A stretch of 35,503 bases of DNA, from assembly GCF_938045405.1 (NCBI RefSeq), contig NZ_CALIMW010000208.1:1-35503 (forward strand), in the 5' to 3' direction. The translations under genes were made by a program, and so were the position numbers. Positions within the stretch are counted from its first letter, which is position 1. Every line of letters starts with the position of its first letter. Under the pieces are notes generated by a model. The model saw nothing but the letters and a program-made list of their open reading frames with translations, searched no databases and was not told where the DNA came from. Below, piece by piece: positions 5,551-14,300 of the stretch. The stretch comes from an uncultured Campylobacter sp. (GTDB lineage Bacteria; Campylobacterota; Campylobacteria; Campylobacterales; Campylobacteraceae).

Positions 5551-6054
5551 ATGGCTAAGATTTTTTTCGCAAGCTCTGGCGCTAGTGCCGATGCTCTGAT
5601 CTCCTCTAGCCCCGCTCTTAAAAAAGCGATCATCAAAGCTCGCGCTATTGCTAGAGCCCGCAAAAGCTCTTTTTGTGTTAAAAGCACGGGCAAAATCCCT
5701 CATAATAAAACCCTTCTTGATGGCTACAGCTTTGACAGCGCTAGCGAAGCTAATCGCTACGTCTATTTAAAAACGCTTGAAAAAGCAGGGCGCATAAGCG
5801 CGCTTTGTATCCATCCCGGCTTTACGCTCCAGCCCGGATTTAAAGACCGCTTAGGCAGGGCAAGACGCGCTATTACCTATATCGCAGATTTTTCTTACGA
5901 GCAAGAGGGACTTAGCATAGTCGAGGATGTTAAGTCTGATTTTACGGCGCAGGATAAGGTTTTTCGTATCAAATCCAAAATCCTTTGCTTTCAAAACCCT
6001 AATATAGTTTTTCGCGCGGTTAAATATCATAGGGGAGCTTGGATAGAAATATGA
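5551..6054 (+). CDS. DUF1064 family phage nuclease
   Basis: A 167-residue protein of the DUF1064 family, a PD-(D/E)XK-type nuclease group found near phage terminases and regarded as Holliday-junction-resolvase-like. The core runs from DGYSFDSASEANRY (about residues 58-71) through ITYIADFSYE (about 109-118) to IVEDVKSDFTAQ (about 123-134): Glu in SEANRY, Asp in IADF and the ExxK-like EDVK give the expected active-site set. The first 50 residues are a basic, Ser/Ala-rich leader (KKAIIKARAIARARKSS) that other members often lack. It has no clear ribosome site. It overlaps the next ATG by ATGA. A role in resolving replicating phage DNA before packaging is inferred. Confidence 0.8.
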   Translation: MAKIFFASSGASADALISSSPALKKAIIKARAIARARKSSFCVKSTGKIPHNKTLLDGYSFDSASEANRYVYLKTLEKAGRISALCIHPGFTLQPGFKDRLGRARRAITYIADFSYEQEGLSIVEDVKSDFTAQDKVFRIKSKILCFQNPNIVFRAVKYHRGAWIEI

Positions 6055-6536
6055 GCGAGCAAAACATAAACCGCGCCCTGCTTAAAAAGGAAGCTTTTAA
6101 GATAATGCGCGAGGAGCGCTTAAGCCCACCTGAGATAGCGGCGCGATTAGGTCTTGCTGAAAAAGAGGTGCGAGGTTGGGCTAACTCTGAAAATTGGGTT
6201 CGCGAGATCTTAAAACAAGATGCGAAAGATAAAAGAGCGCTCGAAGCTAAAGCTAAGCTTCCGGAGTTTTCGCAAGTAGTAGCTAGCCAATACGCAGAGC
6301 TCTGCTGGGCGCAGCAAAAATTAAAGGCTAAGATGCTAAAAGATGAAGAGGATGGTCGCATTAGTTCAAATGATTTTCGCTCTTTCGCGCTTCTAGCTAA
6401 AAATATAATCGAGGCTGCGGGCACCGAGATCATAGGCACGGATAAAAACGAAATCACTAATATTTTGATAAATTTTGACAAATCAGATAAAAACGTAGTG
6501 GATGTGGAGGCGATGGATGATAGTTCAGAGCTCTAA
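6051..6536 (+). CDS. Terminase small subunit
   Basis: A 161-residue protein immediately before the large terminase. Residues 10-50 hold a helix-turn-helix (RLSPPEIAARLGLAEKEVRGW, 21 residues described here as PPEIAARLGL then EKEVRGWANS) typical of small terminases that bind the pac or cos site. The remainder is helical and ends in an acidic tail (DVEAMDDSSEL). The TTG at 6039 is in frame, but the ATG at 6051 overlaps the previous stop as ATGA and is preferred. Its last 20 bases overlap the large subunit start. Confidence 0.82.
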   Translation: MSEQNINRALLKKEAFKIMREERLSPPEIAARLGLAEKEVRGWANSENWVREILKQDAKDKRALEAKAKLPEFSQVVASQYAELCWAQQKLKAKMLKDEEDGRISSNDFRSFALLAKNIIEAAGTEIIGTDKNEITNILINFDKSDKNVVDVEAMDDSSEL

Positions 6537-7875
6537 GCCCGAGCTTGAGAAGTTCGCCCGTATCGCATCTAAGCTTGAGACCTTCGTGCGTTTTGTCCTG
6601 CGCGCCGAGCCCTCTACACAACAGCTTGCATTTATTCGCGCGGTGGATGCAGGAGATCGCTTCATCGCTATTAAAAGCGGTCACGGCGTAGGCAAGAGCA
6701 CCTCGCTTGCTTGGGTTGCTATTTGGTGGGCGCTAATTAAGGAGGATGCTAAAATTCCTATTACCGCCCCCTCTACTCCGCAGCTACTTCTTACGTTGAT
6801 GCCTGAAATTCGCAAATGGATAGCCAAGCTTCCTAAAATTTTACGCGATGAGATCACGCCTAAAAGCGATGAGATTAATTTTTCTAACGGCAACTTCATA
6901 GCCCTTCGCACAGCTCGCAAAGAAACCCCTGAAGCCCTGCAAGGCTTTCACGCCAAGCATCTGCTATTTTTAGTGGATGAGGCTAGCGGTGTGGATGAGA
7001 CGATATTTGAAATAATTTTCGGCGCTCTTAGCGGGGCATCAAATGCGATGATTATGGTCGGAAACCCTACCCGCACGAGCGGATTTTTTTACGAAGCTTT
7101 TAAGCAGGAGCTTTGGCATAGCTTTACCTTTAACGCAGAACAGAGTGCAAATGTAGCCAAAGAGCAGATCGAGCGTGCCCGCGCTCTTTACGGCAGAGAT
7201 AGCAATGCTTATCGGGTTAGGATTTTAGGCGAATTCCCGCTTCAAGGCAGCGATAATCTCTTTGATTTAAGCGCGCTTGAGCTTGCCGTAGGACGCGAGA
7301 TAGACCGAAGCGGCGCCGTGATTTGGGGGTTAGATCCTGCAGAATACGGAGATGATAGCTCTGTGCTATGTAAGCGCAAGGGCTTTTTCATAGAGCCTTT
7401 TTGCGAGTTTAAAAAGCTCGATTCCGCTCCACTAGCCGATGCGATCTGCGCTGAATATAAAAAAGCGGCGCAAAAGCCTAACGCTATTTTCATCGACGTC
7501 ATCGGCATAGGCGCAGGAGTTTGGAGTATATTAAACGCCAAAGGCTTGCCCGTTTATCGTGCCGACGTAAGAGAAAAAAGCTTCAAAGAGGGCTTTTACA
7601 ATAAGCGCTATGAAATTTATGCAAGGCTAAAAGAAAATATCGCACTTCTTTGCCTGCCTAGAGATGAAAAGCTAATAGGCGAACTAGGCGATATCCGTTA
7701 CGAGATCGACGAAAACACAGGCAAAATAAGGCTTGAATCTAAAAAGAAAATTCGCGCTAGACTTGCTCGCTCGCCCGATCGCGCAGATGCTTTGGCGCTT
7801 AGCTTTTTTGATGAGATGGATTTTTATGAGGAGGAAACGGATGGGGAGTTTCAAACGGGAGATTTGCTATGGTAG
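6517..7875 (+). CDS. Terminase large subunit
   Basis: A 452-residue packaging motor and nuclease. Walker A is SGHGVGKS (about residues 54-61), Walker B is LLFLVDEAS with Asp154-Glu155, and the coupling motif is near VGNPT (about 181-185). The RNase H-like nuclease has Asp273 in GLDPAEYGDD, Asp327 in IFIDVIG and Asp424 in SPDRADALAL. All key residues are present, so it should be active. An ATG at 6502 is in frame, but the ATG at 6517 has GGAGG six bases upstream and is preferred. The type resembles terminases of short-tailed phages with a P22-like portal. Confidence 0.93.
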   Translation: MIVQSSKPELEKFARIASKLETFVRFVLRAEPSTQQLAFIRAVDAGDRFIAIKSGHGVGKSTSLAWVAIWWALIKEDAKIPITAPSTPQLLLTLMPEIRKWIAKLPKILRDEITPKSDEINFSNGNFIALRTARKETPEALQGFHAKHLLFLVDEASGVDETIFEIIFGALSGASNAMIMVGNPTRTSGFFYEAFKQELWHSFTFNAEQSANVAKEQIERARALYGRDSNAYRVRILGEFPLQGSDNLFDLSALELAVGREIDRSGAVIWGLDPAEYGDDSSVLCKRKGFFIEPFCEFKKLDSAPLADAICAEYKKAAQKPNAIFIDVIGIGAGVWSILNAKGLPVYRADVREKSFKEGFYNKRYEIYARLKENIALLCLPRDEKLIGELGDIRYEIDENTGKIRLESKKKIRARLARSPDRADALALSFFDEMDFYEEETDGEFQTGDLLW

Positions 7876-8120
7876 ATGCGTGGCATTTAGGCAGGGAGGC
7901 TAGCTATTATGCCCTATTAAAGCTGGCAGGAGGCAATGTCTTTGCTCTTTTAAGCAACGCAAGAGATGCAGGAGGCGCTCCTGTAACCTTAATCGAGGGA
8001 GAGGCTATAGATGAGCTAATAAGGCACGGCTTTAGAGATGATTTTATAGCAGCCGCGCTTGAAGTAGATAAATACCGGGTAAGAAGGAGGAGGAAAAGAC
8101 TTGAAAAAAGAGGAGATTAA
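7869..8120 (+). CDS. Small protein between terminase and portal
   Basis: An 83-residue protein whose ATG overlaps the terminase stop. It is helical at first (YYALLKLAGGNVFALLSNA), with a repeat-poor middle, and ends in a strongly basic tail (YRVRRRRKRLEKRGD) that might touch DNA or RNA. The tail's coding sequence also contains the AAGGAGGAGG ribosome site for the portal. I recognise no family; head-completion or packaging accessory roles are only positional guesses. Confidence 0.72.
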   Translation: MVDAWHLGREASYYALLKLAGGNVFALLSNARDAGGAPVTLIEGEAIDELIRHGFRDDFIAAALEVDKYRVRRRRKRLEKRGD

Positions 8121-9654
8121 AGCTCAAATTCTAAAGCTTCGAAATGAGGCGGTAAAGGGATTTGACTTTGTAAAAGATGACTTTTTATATTTAGAGAGCG
8201 GATATTTAGCTCTAATGGATGAAAAAAAGAAAAGGACTTTAAAAGCTCGCCATAAATCTCACGTCGCACAAAAGATAATCTTTGCCAAGGTCCGTCGCAT
8301 CACTAAAGAGATATTAAAGACCTATTTTGCTAATCCTAGCCTTGCGGATATTGAGGTTAGAGGCGACGCGCAGCTTAGCGCCATCTTACAAAACGAGCTA
8401 AACACTCTAAGCAGGGCAAGGCTAAATCTTTATTCCCGCATTCACGAAAGCATAATTGCGATGCTAGTTTATGGAACTTCTATCGCAAAGGTTTATTGGG
8501 CGGACAATGAAGTTAAGGTCGTGCCTAAAAGGCTAAGTGAGGTGCTAATAGATCCGCACGCTAAAAATCATTTCGATGCTAAATACTACGTCGATCGCTT
8601 CTATATGACGATTGCCGATATTAAAAGAAACTTCGCTAAAGAACTAAAGGATGAAAAGATAGATCTAGACGCCATAAGCGGCGAAAACACATCCAAAAGT
8701 CCTAGCGACCTTCAAAGCTCGGATTTAGGAGAATACCGCAGAATAGCGGTGCAAGAGATTTATCGCAAAATCGGCGATGATTGGTTTATTAGCACCTGCA
8801 TAAACGATAGGTTTTTGCGCCTTGATCTTCCTCTTCATGATGGATGCCCCTTCTTTTTTGCGGTAGCTTATCCGCAGTTTTGTAGGATTGAGGAAAGAGG
8901 GGCGGTGCGCTCATACGGGGCAAGCTATATTGAACCGATGATAGATCTGCAGCGCCAATTCATAGCCGTGCGAAATCAGCAGATGGACGCCGTTTATCTG
9001 CAGCTTAATCCCAGATATTTCGCCGATAGAAGCAGTGGGTTAAGGGACGATGATTTAGCATCTCTTAGCCCTAAGGTAGTAGTTTCAAATTTAGCAGCGA
9101 TTAAGGAGATCCCCGCCCCTAATATCAACGGCTCGGTTTTTGATACGCAAAGCTTGGATGCAGAAATCCAAGAAGTAGGAGGAATGCCTAAGATGGTGCA
9201 AGGCATTTCTGCTAGCTCCGATCCTAGAAACGCTACGGGGATGAGCTTGCTAGCTCAAAGCGGTAACGCTACGATAGATGATATAGTCACGAGCTACAAC
9301 GAGAGCTTTTTTGAGCCCTTTATCTCCCGCATCGTAAGCTTAATATATCGCCATAAAATCACTGAAGCGCTTAGCGGATATGATAGGGATAAGAAAATAG
9401 AGCTTCGCGTTAGCATAAACGCAGGCGTAGGCGTAATGAGCCGCGACACTAAGATAAATAATATCGGAGCAGCCAAACAAAGCCTACTAACGATGATAAA
9501 GATGCTAAGCGAGATGGGCGCGAAAGAAAAGGTGCGCGAGTATGTGCGAGTCCTAGAGGGCTTAGTGCGAGACGAGTTGCGCGAGATGGGTCAAAAAAAT
9601 GTAGATGAACTTTTTCCAGGAGAGATAGATTTTGCAGAAACTCAAAGCGCTTAA
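8101..9654 (+). CDS. Portal (head-tail connector) protein
   Basis: A 517-residue portal of the type used by podoviruses. It starts with TTG, supported by a strong GGAGGAGG ribosome site. The alpha/beta core includes HESIIAMLVYGTSIAKVYW and VVPKRLSEVLIDPHAK; the region EPMIDLQRQFIAVRNQQMDA with GMSLLAQSGN and SYNESFFEPFISRIV is typical of the helical stem and wing of such portals. The C-terminus (VREYVRVLEGLVRDEL) would form the crown. It follows the terminase pair as in most phages. It overlaps the next ORF by 23 bases. Confidence 0.88.
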   Translation: MKKEEIKAQILKLRNEAVKGFDFVKDDFLYLESGYLALMDEKKKRTLKARHKSHVAQKIIFAKVRRITKEILKTYFANPSLADIEVRGDAQLSAILQNELNTLSRARLNLYSRIHESIIAMLVYGTSIAKVYWADNEVKVVPKRLSEVLIDPHAKNHFDAKYYVDRFYMTIADIKRNFAKELKDEKIDLDAISGENTSKSPSDLQSSDLGEYRRIAVQEIYRKIGDDWFISTCINDRFLRLDLPLHDGCPFFFAVAYPQFCRIEERGAVRSYGASYIEPMIDLQRQFIAVRNQQMDAVYLQLNPRYFADRSSGLRDDDLASLSPKVVVSNLAAIKEIPAPNINGSVFDTQSLDAEIQEVGGMPKMVQGISASSDPRNATGMSLLAQSGNATIDDIVTSYNESFFEPFISRIVSLIYRHKITEALSGYDRDKKIELRVSINAGVGVMSRDTKINNIGAAKQSLLTMIKMLSEMGAKEKVREYVRVLEGLVRDELREMGQKNVDELFPGEIDFAETQSA

Positions 9655-9883
9655 AGATTTTATGAGCTCCGAGCCTTTTGCTGAGATCAATGCGGTTTTA
9701 GAGGCGCAAAAAAGCGCGCTATACCGCTATGCTTGCAGCGGAAAGGACGCAGCGGGGCAGGAACTAAGTAAGGACGCCAGAATAAATATGCTTGAGCGCA
9801 TAGACGCTCTAAGCTTCGCTCAAAGCCTTTATGGCTTTTTTTTAGAACAATACCAAACCACACAAGGAGAAAAAGATGAATGA
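9632..9883 (+). CDS. Small helical protein after portal
   Basis: An 83-residue, mostly helical protein beginning at a TTG with AGGAGAG upstream; an internal ATG at 9662 is the alternative start. Sequence elements: LKALKDFMSSEPFAEINAVL and RINMLERIDALSFAQSLYGF. It overlaps the portal at its start and the following scaffold-like gene at its end (ATGA-type, 9876). Its place suggests a head-assembly accessory protein. No family recognised. Confidence 0.72.
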   Translation: MQKLKALKDFMSSEPFAEINAVLEAQKSALYRYACSGKDAAGQELSKDARINMLERIDALSFAQSLYGFFLEQYQTTQGEKDE

Positions 9884-10403
9884 TGACATTCAACCTCAAG
9901 AGCCTCAGGTGCAGCCGCAAGATCCATACGCGATGCCTCAAACGACACCGCCTCAAATGATGCCCCCACAGCCCCAAATGACGATGCCTCAAGTAGATAT
10001 AGGCGCTCAACTTGCAGCTGCAAAGCAAGCCCTAGGCATAGATGAATTGCGCGCACAGCTTGAAAAGCAACAAGAAGCCGCGACATATAATCTAAATCTC
10101 GCAGATGTCATAAGCGCTAATCCCGAGCTGAGTAAGAAAACTATCGAGGAAGGACTTGATAAGCTCGCGCAAACCAGCCCCGAACTTGCGAAGCAGTTTA
10201 AAATCAGCAAGGAGGGTCTGGAGATTTTCGTCAAAGGTCTTAAAGCCACCATAGCACCGCAGGTCTTGCCCGATCCGATCACTAACGACGGCACTAGCTC
10301 GACAGACGATGCAGGCGAGGATGAGACGCTTAAGCGAATTCGCGAAGGCAAGGCAAGAGCAGGCGATGTCGGGCGAGCTATTAGCAAACTCATAAGCAAA
10401 TAG
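9876..10403 (+). CDS. Scaffold-like Pro/Gln-rich head protein
   Basis: A 175-residue protein. Residues 3-45 are Pro/Gln/Met-rich and clearly disordered (PQEPQVQPQDPYAMPQTTPP and on). The middle is helical (AQLAAAKQALGIDELRAQLE, then KTIEEGLDKLAQTSPELAKQ) and the C-terminus is basic (IREGKARAGDVGRAISKLIS), as in scaffolds that bind capsid through a C-terminal helix. It lies after the portal, where scaffold is expected, but the major capsid gene is not the next gene. Calling it scaffold is inference. Start has AAGGAGAAAAAG. Confidence 0.75.
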   Translation: MNDDIQPQEPQVQPQDPYAMPQTTPPQMMPPQPQMTMPQVDIGAQLAAAKQALGIDELRAQLEKQQEAATYNLNLADVISANPELSKKTIEEGLDKLAQTSPELAKQFKISKEGLEIFVKGLKATIAPQVLPDPITNDGTSSTDDAGEDETLKRIREGKARAGDVGRAISKLISK

Positions 10404-10420
10404 CCCTTTAAATAATCCGC

Positions 10421-10449
10421 GCCTTTTTGTTAGCATAAAGCAAAAAGGC
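10421..10449 (+). promoter_or_regulatory. Hairpin overlapping a ribosome site
   Basis: GCCTTTTTG (10421-10429) and CAAAAAGGC (10441-10449) form a perfect 9-bp stem with an 11-base loop. The right arm holds the start of the Shine-Dalgarno (AAAAAGGCAGG) for the gene at 10458, so folding should lower its translation. Confidence 0.55.
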
Positions 10450-10457
10450 AGGATTTT

Positions 10458-11399
10458 ATGGCTTACTTTAATCAAAACGACTACGACTACGCCCGTAAGT
10501 CCGCAGATTTCGCGCAAAATCTCAACGCTATGCAATCACCTCTTAGCGGATTGTTCGGCTCAGGCAACAATATCTACAATCAACAAAACTCAAGAGCAGG
10601 CGCGGACTTAACCAATAATAGCTTTATCAAGCTAGGCGCTCAAGCCTACGGCGGCGCAAACGACGCTTATAGTCAAAGCTTAAATAATATCGGAAACGCT
10701 CTAAACTCTAAAGGGCGCGCCTTAAACGGGGCGGGCGCAGTTGCTAATATAGGCAGGGACGCTTACGGCTTTGCCCCTCAAACCGCGCAGGGGCGACTTG
10801 ATAACTCAATGCTAGGAAGCGTAAACTCATATCTAGCCAATATCATAAACTTAGCTAATACCAAAGCAAATAACGAATGGGCTAGAGCTAATGCGAACGC
10901 AGCACTAAACGTGCTGGGCGCTAGAGAAAAAGCCTATCAAGATGACGCCGCAAGAGCTGCAAATGGGGCCCAGTGGATAGCAGGTTTTAATTACCGCAGC
11001 GCCAAGGACGCCGAGGATGCCGCTAGAGCGAACGCGCAAGCTCAGGCGCAACAAGCATATATGCAAGCTCGCGCAGCAGGCTTAGACCGCGCTAATGAGC
11101 TAAAAAGCGCAGAACTTGACGCACAAAATCAAAACGCCGCAAGAAAGGCTAAGGTAGATGAGCTTAAGGCACTAAACGATTTCGCCTCCAGCCCGCAGTT
11201 TTCGCAGCTAGACGATAAGCAGCGCAAAGCTATTACTGATCGCATAGCGGCGGGATATTCCGCACTAGGCGTAGAGGGAGGCGGTATAGATTACGATGAT
11301 GATGATTTGGAGGCTATTAAACAAGGCTATGAAATTTTTATCGATGATGATGGAGTAAAGAAAGCACGCAAGGACGGACAAGTTTATGAGTGGAATTAA
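10458..11399 (+). CDS. Ala/Asn-rich virion (internal or ejection) protein
   Basis: A 313-residue protein, low in aromatic residues and rich in Ala, Asn and Gln. It includes long helical stretches (NEWARANANAALNVLGAREK; RANAQAQAQQAYMQARAAGL) and ends with an acidic Asp-run (YDDDDLEAI, then IDDDGVKKARKDGQVYEWN). Sitting between the scaffold-like gene and a 1626-residue protein, it resembles ejected internal proteins of podoviruses. No domain is recognised. A hairpin masks its ribosome site. It overlaps the giant gene by 14 bases. Confidence 0.76.
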   Translation: MAYFNQNDYDYARKSADFAQNLNAMQSPLSGLFGSGNNIYNQQNSRAGADLTNNSFIKLGAQAYGGANDAYSQSLNNIGNALNSKGRALNGAGAVANIGRDAYGFAPQTAQGRLDNSMLGSVNSYLANIINLANTKANNEWARANANAALNVLGAREKAYQDDAARAANGAQWIAGFNYRSAKDAEDAARANAQAQAQQAYMQARAAGLDRANELKSAELDAQNQNAARKAKVDELKALNDFASSPQFSQLDDKQRKAITDRIAAGYSALGVEGGGIDYDDDDLEAIKQGYEIFIDDDGVKKARKDGQVYEWN

Positions 11400-14300
11400 G
11401 ATAGGGGGCAAAACCTTAACGCCCATAAATGTAGCTCCCATAAAGATCGGATCAAAGACACTAAGCCCGCTAAACTCCATAAAAATAGGAAATAAAACCC
11501 TAACCCCGATAAGCGAGGCATCCACGGACGGACCTAGCGATATGCAACGCTTTTTTAGACAGATGGGCTCTAAGCTTGCCCCTGCGCTAGATACCGCAGA
11601 AGCCGTAAGTGATAAGGCTTTAGCAGGTGCGGGGCTGGTAACTCAAAAGGCTGGCGAGCTAGGACTTCGTGCATTAGGCGCAGGAGCGGACGCACTAGGC
11701 TTTGATAATGCAGGCAAGAGCTTAAAAGATACCGCAGACGAGCTAGGGCAAACCTTTTCTCAAAGCGCGGAGGCAGTAGGACAAACGGGAGGTGCAGGCA
11801 CTACCCGCATAATAGGGCGAGGATTAAAAAACTTCGTAACGGGTCAAGCTGCAGCCAATCAAAAGCTAGCTAGAGGCATTAATAACGTTTTAGCAGATAC
11901 CGCAGATTTTTACGGAGCGGACAGGGCTAGGGATTTCTTTCGCGAGAACTCAAATTTAGCAAGCTCGGCGATAAATAAAATTGAAAACTTCGGCGATAAC
12001 GATATGAAAGGTTGGCAAGCAGCAGGCGAGATAGCAGATGCTACTGCACTAGCTCCTGCGATGCTAGGGCATAGCGCAAAGGCCGCCCGCTTAGCAAAAG
12101 CATTAGGCGCTAGCCAAAAGGTAGCTACTCGCATCGGCAATGCCGCAGGATCTGCGGCAAACGGCGCGATAATGGGAGGATTTACCGGAGGGGCTAGAGC
12201 TTACGGACAGGAAAAGCCCAATCTAAAGCAAGCGGGGCTTGAAAGCACTATTTGGGGTGGGGCGAATGCTATTTTAGGCGGGCTTAGCCGTGCTCCGATT
12301 TTAGCTAAAGGGGTGCTAGGCAAAGCAAGCGAACAAACGCAAAAAGTAGCGCAAGGCTTGGACTACCAAAATCTAAGAGAGGGCGTCCCGACGCCCGTTG
12401 GGACGACCGCTCCGCAAACGCGGGCGGATGGCGAATTATTAAGCCCTCCATTAAGCAGCGACCAATCGGCGCGCCTCAACCGATACTCCGATACTTCTCG
12501 GACAATGGCTGCCGCAGATAATGCGGGGTCGGTCACTGATAAAACTATTATACCACAAAGCTCTGTCGCAGAGGGAATTTTAAATAATCCTAATCTTTTC
12601 GGACTTGACGAAAACGTGATAAAGGCCATTCGCTCAGAGCTTGAGGAAGCGGCCGGGATTGCTCCAAAAAAGATGAGCGAAGCGGTAAAAGGAGCAGATA
12701 AGGCAGAGACCGCAGCACAAGCGCCTAATCCGTTTTTAGATGAGATTTTAAGAGCTACAAACCCTGCTAATAATAACGCGTATTTGGATCAGATCTTAGC
12801 AATTACCAATCCTAAAGCCGTCATCGCTACCAAAAAAGGAAGTCCGACAACCCAGACTATTACCTCAACCTTAAATGGAAGCGATGAAGCCGCCAAGAAG
12901 GGATTAAACCCAAATAGCAGCCTTTACAGCAATGATAAATATATCGAAGGAAGTGGGACAAACTCCGCAATTACTTCAACCTCTGATATATTTGACGGAG
13001 GGGTGGGGTCCACAACCCACATTACTACAACCCCCGCCAATGATGAAATTATATCTCTTTCCTCTGATAAAAACCTTAATGCCCCCGCGGAGTTTAAGAA
13101 TTCCGCAGGAGGAGGCATAGACCCCGCTGCGGTAGTCCGTAATATAGCGGAGCGCGGAGATTTGGCGCTAAGACTAGAGCCTAAAGCCGATGTGCTTTCG
13201 CTCGTCCGCGACTTTCAGGCTCCTATTAAAACTCCGATATTTGAGGCCAAAATTGCGATTGATAAGATGTTAAATCATTTGGCGGATAAAGCAGGCAGCG
13301 AGCGTAGGCTCGAATATGTAAATTTAATCAAACCTACGTTAGAAAATCCATTATTCATCGCAAAAGATGGCGAACGATATAGATTTTTTAAAACCTTTAT
13401 CGACGATCGCGATAAAACTTTAAAATTCTTAAGCGTGATAGAAAACGACAGAGGAGAATTTTTAGGCGTAACCGCGACGCCGCTAAAAAACACCGATTTA
13501 AAAAATCTAATAAGAAAAGGCAATATAGTTTGGGGTGGGGACACACTCTCTAGCCTAAGCACCCCACAAGCGATGAGAAATCAAGGGCTAGACATCGCTA
13601 CAGATATTATACCACAAAACGGCGAGAATATGATTAAAGGTTTTAGCTCTAGCGCAATCCCTGCCAATATCGCAAGCGCTGGAGCCGGAGCGGCCTCAGG
13701 TGCAGCGCTAGATGATAAAAATAGAGCAAGAGGCGCTTTTATCGGAGCGTTGGGCGGGCTTGGGCTAGTAAATGCACCTTCTTTGGTTTCAAAGCTAAAA
13801 GGAGGCGCTAAGGTAGGCGAGATAGCGCAGGATATAGAAGCTGCGGCAAAAGATAAGCCTAGCATCTTAAGCAATATGCGCTCCTATCTTAAAGCCGTAG
13901 GCGCAAACTCCGCTTCAGAGCTAAAGGATTTAAGCGGCAAGGATATAGGGCTAAGCTACGCAAGGCAAATGGCAAGCGAGCATATCAATAAAGAGTTTAA
14001 AAATATCGCTTATGAAATTTTATCCGGCTCTCAAAGCTTAGCGCAGAATTTAAAAAATGGCGCTATTAATGCGGCTCGCTTTGCAAGGCGCGCATTAAGC
14101 GAAACCAAAGGCGCGGATTATCTTTTGCGAAACGACGAGCTATTTAGCGCCAAAAGCGCATATAGCGCTAAAATGGAAAATCTACAATCCGCGCTTAGTG
14201 GATTAGACGACGCAGATCGCGTAGCTATGCATGAATATATGGTGGGCGAAGGAAATGCCATTAAGCCTGAGCTAAAGCCACTAGCAGACGCGCTAAGACG

